Assembly: GCA_033182465.1 (NCBI GenBank)
Contig: CP137327.1
Coordinates: 1,178,001-1,242,000, forward strand
Source: Sanghuangporus weigelae
Taxonomy: Eukaryota > Basidiomycota > Agaricomycetes > Hymenochaetales > Hymenochaetaceae
Direction: 5' to 3'
DNA: 64,000 nucleotides
The position numbers and the translations under genes were made by a program. Positions 25,184-34,339 of the stretch are shown here, in pieces; within the stretch, counting starts at the first letter, position 1; each line of letters begins with the position of its first letter. The notes beneath the pieces are model-generated. The model searched no databases. It was not told where the DNA came from and saw only the letters and a program-made list of their open reading frames with translations.

Positions 25184-26538
25184 ATTGAAGCTCAAATGTA
25201 GATAAGATGCGGGATTTATAGATAGACTTCTACGATGAGAACGAGAAGGTGGTCGTCTCTGACAAAGCAGTTCGCGTCACCGATACGAGGCCTGACGGAG
25301 CATCACTCTCGGACCTTCGGCCGGACACGTGTTAGCACAGCCACTCACCCAAATCGAGTAAATCCTATTGGTGAATACATTTCTCGCCTTTTCTTTAGAC
25401 GACAATGTAAGTTGCGAACGCATAATGCTGCTATCTGTAGTGCTTTCCTGTTTCTCCAACTTATCCATAGGATGAGGAGATGCCAAGATTGGGCGAAAGA
25501 AAATCATTCTTATTATGGAATAGTTGTACGCTCGTGTTTTTTCACGTCACTAGCGGTTCTATATTGACTGAATGCCCACTGGACTATTCATCAAAATTTT
25601 CATAGAGCCTCACTTCAACAAGGAGTTTTGAACTCTATGGCCCCATGGACGATGTTTAATCTATAGACTTGTGTTTGAAGATCTGGGAGATGGTAAATTT
25701 GGAGTTTCTCGTCACACTGCTGCCAAACAAAGAGCATCCGATGTCATTTTTCATAATTCTCGAATCCTACAGTTATTCAAATCCGAATATCCCGAGTGGA
25801 CCATTCTGTACAAAGAGATGTTTCTCAAGCTCATCCATTTAGGTCTAATTATTCACGGCTAAGATGTCCCTTGGACTTCATCGTGTCCGCTTCCTATCGT
25901 ATCTAGAGTAACTGGAAGTTCATTGTTTCGGGTTTATTTCTCTCTGCCAAGGTTGTGGATGCTAGTGTTCATGGTAGCCACAGATAGAGCTCGATTCCAC
26001 GGCAAGCGTAGTCGGAGGACCTTTCTGATCGTGAAGTACAGCTTTATAAGGTGGTCACGGACTCGCATGGTATTTTCAAACAACGGGTCGATCCTTGTAA
26101 AAGGAATAATATCCAATTTATCTGCCGATCCAGCTCCGAAACACGTTTCTCTATCATCGTTTTTTCTCTTTAATCCTCGTTGTAGACATATAGTAATCAA
26201 TGTAGCAGCCCCTCTCCCGGTGACGATTTGACAATAGGTATCTAGCAATTCATCGGTCCACTCTACTGGTTATTATACTCGCGAATAGTATTCTTTCATG
26301 CGATGGTATTTCTTGTCGATGTGACTCGATATGTAATGCATGCAAACTTCAGAGTTTGTTACTTATTGGCATTTGCTCTTGCTGATCTGAGTCTCACACG
26401 TGCCGGTCATCTCGTAGTGTAGTGTAGAGTTATCTGAGATTATTTTGGTGGATGATATCCCACACCACGTTCTATAATGCACGGCAGCAATGTTGAGGAC
26501 GAAAACGCCAGCGTCGGCAGCGATGTTGAGCTGCCAAA
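25184..26538. other. 1.35-kb intergenic stretch, no supported gene
   Basis: It includes the ornithine aminotransferase promoter side. A minus-strand frame at 25934-26248 and a plus frame at 25671-25862 are open but match nothing I know and have no plausible partner exons. They may be relics. Confidence 0.3.
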
Positions 26539-28357
26539 ATGTCTGACAGCAGTGAAGAGAACGACGTCCACGAAAGCAGCCTCCACTCGGACATGACTTT
26601 CAAGTCGCTCTCCGATGCGAAACTCGCTTCTCTATACCTTGAGAACGCAAAGGACTTCCCTCTGGACTTACTCAGCAAGTTCTTCGACATCATCTTAGAC
26701 CCAACTTTCAAGCTGGAAGATGTGACTTTCAAGAACCATCAGAATGTATTCGAGTATGTTTCAGAGTATCGCGCACGGGCACTGGCGATTAGCGCGGGGA
26801 AAGACAATTTGGCCCCCACCGTATACGAAAAGCTGGGTGCTCGATCTGGCGCGAAAACGAATCCAGCGGTCGCCTTTCCATCGGTTATTGTGAGTCATGT
26901 TGTGGCCAGGTTGGTGCAGGATCAATTGCCACTCGGTGTGGCAGCCATGGAAGCGAGCTGGAAAAGCGCCTACCGCATCAACGTATCCGACTTCCTCGCA
27001 ATGAGCCTCGTACATCGATCTTGGACGCCGTTCGCGCGCCGGGGATTGCGCCGCAGAGCCGTCGTTCCATTCAATCAAATGGACAAATTTCTCCTCAGTC
27101 CCTTATGCGGGTCGTGGATCACAGAACTGATTCTTTATTGGGATGTGTACAACGGCAGGATTGGCGTCACCTTGAGCGACATTGCTATTTTGGAGGCCCT
27201 TCTGAAACGTCTTCCCGTGCTTCGCTCTCTGGCTTTCAATACTTGCCATGTTTGGCGTAAAGCAGATCTGAGCCACTACAAATGGAATGCATCTGGAGAT
27301 CAACCTCCTTTCCGTGTCGACAGGTGCCTCGAACTCATCGCAGATTTACTGCCAAAACTTGAAAACTTGTGGTTGAAGCATTATAGGGGTTACATGGAGG
27401 TTGCAACAGTTGTCAAGCACATAGAGTCGATCTAGCTAGAAAGGACTCTTGATTTCTGCCCCGAAATGCCCAGACTGTACCGTCAACTACCAAAGATGCA
27501 GTCTCTCAAATTTCTGTCCTTGCGTAGCTGGACATGTACAGAGGAAGTTGATTTGCAGGCGGCTCCACCTGCGTCACTCAAGACGATTGAACTTGCAGAC
27601 CTCGACAAAGGTATGGCGGATTTGAAGTGGTTGTTGGAGCCTAGGGAAGAATATAAGCCGACGGCGATTTCGGTCGACACTCGAAATTACTCTCCAGAGG
27701 AAGAAGTTCTGCCCGGATTGGAAAAACTGCAGATACTCGCAGACGATTCGCATCGGTGCTCCAGAATATTGAGCAAGTGCGAGAAGTTGACCAGACTCGA
27801 TTTGCTTGTGTCCTCCTCCTCATACATACATGAGAATACTGGATCGTATCAGCTTCCCGGAAAGCTTGGAGTATTTCGCAGTCCACTTTCACGGTGACGG
27901 CGGTAGCTATGAAGTTCTTCTAAATGCGCTATCACCAACTTCGAGATTCGTTAGCGTCATGAGAAAGTGTTTGGATGCTCTTCCTCGCCTTCAAACCCTG
28001 GTCCTGACAGAAGCATTGGAAATCTCCATCGAGCAATTTGTAGACGGAGAGTTGGACTGTTTCATCTTCTATATGGCTCTGTCCGCTAAAAACTTGAAAG
28101 AGAGTGTATCCAAGGAGATGAACGAGCTTTGCGAAAAGCGCGACGTCGAGCTCATTGTTCAGCATGCGACGTGCACACCAGTCTGCGATCGATACTTCTG
28201 CCGATACGATCAACCCGAACGCGAGCCCGACCCGGATGATCAATATGAGAGAGATATACTTGGACTTCGTCCCGGACCCAACTTTGGATCTGTCTTTGGG
28301 GTAGGGCGCACACTTTCACTCGCAAGTTTGTTGTCGAACGTCGCGAGGGTCAGGTAA
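26539..28357 (+). pseudogene. F-box-like family protein, copy A (apparently disrupted)
   Basis: A 298-codon frame from 26539 starts with an acidic segment. It then has an F-box-like region ('MSLVHRSWTPFARRGLRRRAVVPF') and LRR-like strands ('LPVLRSLAFNT', 'LPKLENLWLKH'). At 27433-27435 it meets an in-frame TAG; the same frame continues to 27897 ('LPKMQSLKFLSLRSW', 'ASLKTIELAD'), and the homology then moves to another frame from about 27840 ('FPESLEYFAVHFHGD') up to the stop at 28357. Copy B (46521-48233) and copy C (right edge) share the same order of motifs. The second break could be a 43-nt intron (donor near 27811), unusually short; the TAG has no convincing intron around it. So it is either a young pseudogene or a gene with unusual splicing. 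Confidence 0.6.
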
Positions 28358-28992
28358 ATCATGTAGTTCGATGCATTGTAGGCAGAGGATTGCAAAGAAG
28401 AGAAAAGGCCACATCTCCATGCATTATCAAATAAAGAACTTGCGATATAATGCTGACGGATCCTGTCATATCTTAAAGACGGATTATTAGCTAGTTCTTT
28501 CTGTCATCAGTATCAATCAATCTGAATGTGTCCTTGAGATTCAAAACAGAGTGAATATTTCTCACCCGTCCACACGAAGGATATCGAGACAGTGACTGTA
28601 ATAAGTTAGGGTAGCATAATCTAAATTAATACCGAGAGCCGTGTAAACCTGAAGCTTTCATGGCATGGCATTGTGATGGTGATGCTGAGGAAATAAAATG
28701 ACGCGTAATTCGGACCGTTGATGGCGTCGATCCTCGTCGATCCTCGGTATAGAATACATACAGATTCCGACGAGTGAAGCCGCCTTATGCCCTAAGCCAC
28801 TCCTAGGCCAATCATCCATCGACTTCTTCGACTCTGGCTCCCATCTCATTCTCAAGCTACTCTCTAGCAACGCTAGTTTCAGGCTCACTTCTTGCTTGTG
28901 TCGCCATTCATTTCTGCTTCCGCTTCAAGTCGCTATTCGGGCGCGGGACAAAGGACCAGGAAAGGACGATATCGAGAAGAGATCGGAGCAAC
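28358..28992. other. Intergenic, promoter side of the Dcn1 gene
   Basis: About 630 bp with no supported coding sequence. It is AT-rich between about 28440 and 28640. Confidence 0.4.
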
Positions 28993-30498
28993 ATGGTGCG
29001 TCTTACTACTTGCGAATAAAGCACTTCTTGGAAACCTTGAGGATTTGTGCTGATTCCTGATATGCTGATGGTATATTTCTCCTTTGAAGTCGAAGGCGTT
29101 GAAAGCCAAATCCGCTGCGGATAGACAGCTCGAGGCAAACATTGTCCAGTTCTGCAACGTAACTGGCGCATCGTGAGTTCATCGAGAATATTTATATGTT
29201 CGCATATGTTGAATTTTTGATTCACAACATCCTGGCAATCCTGTGCTTCCATCCCTTCTTCCTCACGGGAACTACTTGTGGCGTTCGTTCATACCGCCTC
29301 ATACGGTGCCTCGGTCAAAATCAAAATCAAAATTCACCTTGCATGCTTCTCCCCATGCTATGAAACAACAGAACAAAGGATGCGCGAAAGTTCTTAGAAA
29401 AGTACAAGCGTCTCGACTCTGCAATTGACAACTACTACAATGACCCGAGCCAATTTGGTGGCGGTGGAGGCTCCAAACGCGCGGAGGCGGATCGAAGTGC
29501 GAGGCTCAGTGCAATCTTTGATAAGTACAAAGGTCAGTTATACTTCTTTGTTATTGCTCCGACCTTCGTAACCTTTTATATGGTTGGCCTTGCGAATCAA
29601 ATTGGAACACGTCCAGATCCGGAAAGCGATGACATTCTGATTGACGGGACGATAAAACTGTGCGAGGATCTGGAAGTGAACCCGGAAGACGTAGTTTTAC
29701 TTTCAATTGCTTACGAGTTGAAGGCACCGTCAATGGGAAGGTGGACACGGAAGGGATGGATTGATGGTTGGCGTAATCTGGGGTACGGTCTACTAGATCA
29801 CAGTCAAGAATCATAGCTGACTAATTGAATCTTCACTTTAGACAGGACACGATTGAGGGGATGCGCAAAACTTTATCGTCCCTCTCTCAGAAGCTAGCTT
29901 CCGATGCGCGATACTTCCAACAAGTGTATAATTACACCTTTGATTTTGCTCGCTCGGAGGGCCAGCGGAGTCTCGGTTAGTTGATCTCTCTAACTCTTCG
30001 CTTGTACCACTTAATCATTCTTCATCGTATAAATAGCACTCGACGATGCCCAGGGCTTCTGGTCCCTCCTAATTCCCCATGGGCTCTCAGGTGGCGCTCT
30101 CCGGCACGAAGTTGAGGATGATGACGAAGACGAAGCCATGGCGATGGATGAGGAAGGATGGAAGCCCGAGTATACAGATTGGTGGTTCGAGTTCCTACGA
30201 GAGAAAGGCGGCAAAGGGGTCAGTAAGGACACATGGCAGATGGTGCGTCTTTTTGATCTAAGAAAGTCTGACTACAACGAAATTCAAGTACCGATTTATG
30301 CATAGTTCTTGGAGTTCATTCGAGCAATAGACTCCAAATTTGAGAAGTACGATGAGACAGGTCTGTACCTCTCATTTCTGTACCTTTTGGCATCATCTAC
30401 TAAGTCACTCATTGACTGCTTTAGCTGCATGGCCCTCAACAATAGACGACTTTGTTGTCTGGGCACGCGAGAAGCGGTCTCAAGCAGCTGGGAATTGA
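28993..30498 (+). CDS. DCN1: Dcn1-like cullin neddylation protein
   Basis: Eight exons (28993-28995, 29090-29172, 29372-29532, 29617-29782, 29842-29975, 30037-30242, 30306-30360, 30425-30498) total 882 nt, 293 residues. The first coding exon is just the ATG, followed at once by GTGCGT. The N-terminal UBA-like part is 'QLEANIVQFCNVTGAS..DARKFLEKYKRLDSAIDNYY'. The PONY (potentiating neddylation) domain follows: 'FDKYKDPDPESDDILIDGT', 'LCEDLEVNPEDVVLLSIAYEL', 'FDFARSEGQRSLALDDAQGFWSLL', and the C-terminal 'WPSTIDDFVVWAREK', which holds the acidic patch contacting cullins. Dcn1 is a scaffold E3 that stimulates Nedd8 transfer to cullins. An acidic insert ('DDDEDEAMAMDEEG') sits before the last third, as in many fungal forms. 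Confidence 0.93.
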
Positions 30499-32187
30499 TT
30501 GAATCACAGGCATGTCGGTAATAACGTAGATATTAGGCAAAATCCTCGCGGATCAATTGTATTCAGTATTGTCTTCCTTTTCATTGTCATTCTAGAAATG
30601 GAGCACTCATGTGTCTTCTATTTTCCCACTTGCTGTCGGCTACATACGTGTTGTTATGCTAATGATATAAGACTATTCTAAGCATCGATATGTGAATTGT
30701 GTACCGAGTTCTTCGTAGAGTTTGTCCAGCTCCTCAGCAATCTCGAGATGGTCATCACAGCCAATACCAGGATCGACCTACGCATCGCCAAGCTGGTCAT
30801 GGTAATATATGGTACGAAAGAAAAATCGCCCAACGAGCTGACTTTTAATGCATCCATACACCTGGTTCGATTGGATGGTAAGGACGTAACTCCGCTAATT
30901 TGGGAAGACAAGCAAACGGAGGAAGACCCCTCCGAGTCATACAATGGACATGGACAATAGCCTATTCAAGCTACAATGCTCTAGGGGCAAAGAAGGGCAC
31001 TGCTTTCGTCGATGTTCCCGGATCGAACTGGACTGTGTTCAAACCAAGGTAGATAGAGTTGCGCACTTCCAGCGACCTCAGATTGTTCCCTAATTCTGCG
31101 CGAATAGGAGTGCGAGTGAACGCATTTTGGAAATATAACGACAAAAGTCATGAAGCACGTAGCGGTGTTCGAGGCTTTCGGTCCTACTGCCAAAAGAAAC
31201 ATGAATGTCCGAGTAGAATATCGGGGCAAAACTATCCGGTAAGAAGCCGGAAATGCCGCGGCCATACGCTTTCGAAGTTCGGTAGGGAGCTCGACATGAG
31301 TTTGAGGTAATCAATAAAAGAAAAGAGGTTCGGAAATCATGATGATGACGAGATTGAACTTGGTTGAATATTAGAGATTTAAGCGATGATGTTAGTGTAA
31401 AATAGCTCTCAAGTGCACTATGGTGTTTGTCGTTAACCGTTGAGATCCTCGTTGATAGTCCGGTAGATGGCCACCTCAGTTATCCATGGAATGCATAAGG
31501 GACCGCACAGAAAACCTTTGATCTGATGACATGGAACCATTGTTCGGCGGTGGAGTTCTATCTGATGGGTGTTCAGGACCGATGGATGAGACTGGCAGTG
31601 TGCAAGTTGGCCACATCATCACCAGAGGCGTTCTTCAAATCACGTTCTTTGGCTGCTGCATTCAGCGGCGGTCGATTTGTCCACAAGTCTGCCAATTTGA
31701 TGACGAGGTTTATTTAACAACCGACGGCATGCTGTACAGTCGAACGGCGACGCTTGCACTTTCAAAGGTCGAATACGAAGCTATATCAGCCCAAAATTAT
31801 TGCACGAATAACTGCAGCAGCAATTCGAATAATTGATCAGCGACAGGCCACGCGAAGGTCAGCGACTCGGATCGACTTTAGATTGTCTCGTAACGGAAAA
31901 TAGTCCCTTTATCGACGCAAAGTACTTCCCAACATACATGACAATAAACCACGAATGCGCACTTACTTAGCGCCACAGGTCACCTTGGTTTTATAATGAT
32001 GGTAGACTCTCGGACGGACCACTAGTTTCTATGGTGCGGTGCGAATCGTACCGTGTGTGTCGATCGATCTACTATTTTCTCACGACTATACTGATCCGAA
32101 TTTCTTTTTGCACGCACGAAACGCGACTCAACCTGCTAGTGATTCGACCTTCATCTAGCTGTTCTGTCGCCGACCTTTGCTAGCGGA
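30499..32187. other. Gene-poor stretch with a possible unrecognised gene at 30690-31242
   Basis: The plus strand has exon-like pieces: 30697-30960 ('ELTFNASIHLVRLDGKDVTPLIW'), about 30951-31050 ('KKGTAFVDVPGSNWTVFKPR') and 31141-31242 ('VMKHVAVFEAFGPTAKRN', ending at TAA 31240-31242). On the minus strand the stretch 30783-30680 also reads well ('DDHLEIAEELDKLYEELG'). I could not join either set with consistent phases, and recognise no family. From 31310 to 32187 I see no supported gene; a 101-codon frame at 31531-31836 stands alone. Confidence 0.25.
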
Positions 32188-33471
32188 ATGGACGTGACTG
32201 AATCCAACCTGTCTTTAAGTACTATAGACAGTGACGGAATCCCGCAAGCATACTACATTCCAGAGTTCATCTCTGAAGATGAGGAGCGATACCTCTTGCG
32301 TCAAGTACGGCTATTTCATCCAGGGCCGTGTCCTTGCCTTTGAAAACGAATCTAACAGATATATGATGCTCCGAAACCCAAATGGAAGAACCTTGAAAAT
32401 AGAAGGTGAATATTCGCCGTGTAATACCAACTGGGACTCTCATGGTTCCGAAACTACTGCCTTTCAGGCTTCAAGTATGGGGTATGAATTTGTTTTCTCC
32501 GTACACCTATGCAGTTCCTCACAACATTCCAGGCGGAGATCTAACGCCTTCAAACAAACTCCTGGCGCAGGCGCTGCCTTCTTTCTTAACCAATTAGTAC
32601 GCGTCGCATGCGATTGCGTTGCTTCTTTACTGAAATGAAATGGAAGTCCAGATGTTGTCGGAAGACTGCGAGCCACAGGAGCTTTCTCAAAATCCAAGCA
32701 TGGAGCTCCAAACCATGTTATTGTCAATGAAGTAAGATAGTCTTCATTTTCTCCGGAAAGGATATGCTTATTGAGTGATTCGTTTAGTATCTGCCCCTCC
32801 AGGGAATCATGGTTTGTTCTCATTTGCAAATGAAATGGTTCGATCTAATTACTTTGATTATTATTTGCTCTAGCCTCACGAAGACGGGCCCTCTTATCAT
32901 CCTGTAGTTGCGACTATATCACTTGGTTCTCATACAGTTTTCCATTACTATCGTTACAAGACCGAGTCGACTTCAGGTGTTCCGCGTATGAGTGACTCAC
33001 TTTCAGATCACGGTCAGATTAACGGTATGAATTTGCACCATGATTTGAAATTAAATCAACTTGGAACCAAGACACTTGTTAGATGTCGACCCGGCTCAGA
33101 GCTCTTCTCCCGGAGGACATGGGCGCGTCATTGACATGTCTCGCCCTGTTCTGAGTCTCCTCCTCGAACCACGCAGTCTCGTAATCACGACTCAGCAGCT
33201 CTACACAGATCATCTACACGGAATCGATCCTCTCTCAGAAGATGTCTTCCTCCCTGCTTCTTCTTTGTCGCGCTCGGATTCAGTCCTGACAGTTCAGGAT
33301 TCCGTAGGAAATCATGCACAGGTAGGCGTGCAAGTCGCTAACTCGACACTGATCAAAGATCCAAGACTACGCGAAATCGTCGCAAATGGAGGAAAGCTGA
33401 AACGGGGTACGCGAATCAGCCTGACATGTAGAGACGTCGAAAATGTTGTTCAAGTTAAATCTTTGCGTTGA
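32188..33471 (+). CDS. ALKBH6: AlkB homologue 6-type Fe(II)/2-oxoglutarate dioxygenase
   Basis: Eight exons (32188-32304, 32359-32405, 32468-32481, 32533-32596, 32647-32731, 32788-32811, 32874-33024, 33083-33471) total 891 nt, 296 residues. Diagnostic segments in order: '[28 protein letters not shown]' (N-terminal extension of the family), 'PSFLTNYPDVVGRLRA', '[35 protein letters not shown]' with the iron-binding His-x-Asp, and 'RISLTCRDVENV' near the C terminus, containing the 2-oxoglutarate Arg. In human ALKBH6 the end of this motif is 'RHV' and supplies the second iron His; here it reads 'CRDV', so that His is not where expected. The substrate of ALKBH6 proteins is poorly defined (nucleic acid repair or demethylation). 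Contains a 14-nt exon. Confidence 0.88.
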
Positions 33472-34339
33472 AGTATGAAGTACAACACCAATGTCCTTAT
33501 TGCCTCCGAAGGACTTGGTTGACAGACGAGTCCTGTATGAATGTCCACCTCATGAGATGTTAATCGAGGCTACTCTGACGAAGAAATGGGTGCGTTCTGT
33601 TTGCTATGGGCTTCTAAATGAGCGAGATTTAAATCTACGCTCAATCGTTCTGGTGGTGTAGGGCTCACACCAACTGGATATCGCCCGTGCCAGACATCCA
33701 ACTGTATGTCTCGTTTTTCTCTCCGTTTGCGTTGTCGCCGAGCGAGGCCCACGCCTTGTGTTGGATGGAGTGCCTAATGTCGGGGTTGCTACGCACTTCT
33801 GGGCTTTTCTTATGCATGCCTGATCAGGACCATGCTTTTCTTGCTGGAGTTGCCTATGCACTCCTCGTGGGGGCGATGCAGGAGGGAGAGATTTTGACAA
33901 CACAGATATATTTGGGGTGTATTCGTGCGCCATGCTTTGGGGCTCAGGGACCTGTGGCAAAACTGAATGTATGGAAACAAGGCTATATTGTGCGCCTGGT
34001 ACAATGTTCCGCGTCGGCGAGACGACTAAGACGCATGCCCTATGTGGATGGGGGCGGGGAGCACCTTACATGGTAGCGCCGATCAGCATTGTTGTACTTG
34101 AACTAAAAATAAATACTGCTAGGCGGCATCAACGAACTATGATGCCAACGTCACGGCCTCACTTGCTCTTTTCCTTCCAACCACTACTATCGACCCTTCA
34201 TGATGTCTTTGTTCCTCCTGGTGGCATGCCTCTCGGTCCTCATGCCCATGAGCTTCTCGCGGAGGCAGGTACTTTATATTCTTCGCTGTGACATTGACGC
34301 CCGATACTTACTAGTACTCTTCACAAAGGGCAGACATTT
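33472..34339. other. Intergenic or 5' region of TPR-CHAT copy 2
   Basis: No confident gene. The frame 34139-34267 ('SRPHLLFSFQPLL..LHDVFVPPGG') ends at a GTACTT that could be a donor leading into the TPR-CHAT frame at about 34328, so an upstream exon of that gene is possible. Its true start is not identified. Confidence 0.3.

Noticed and set aside
31531-31836. 101-codon plus-strand frame
   Set aside because: Isolated frame with no recognised domain, no splice partners and no support beyond being open.
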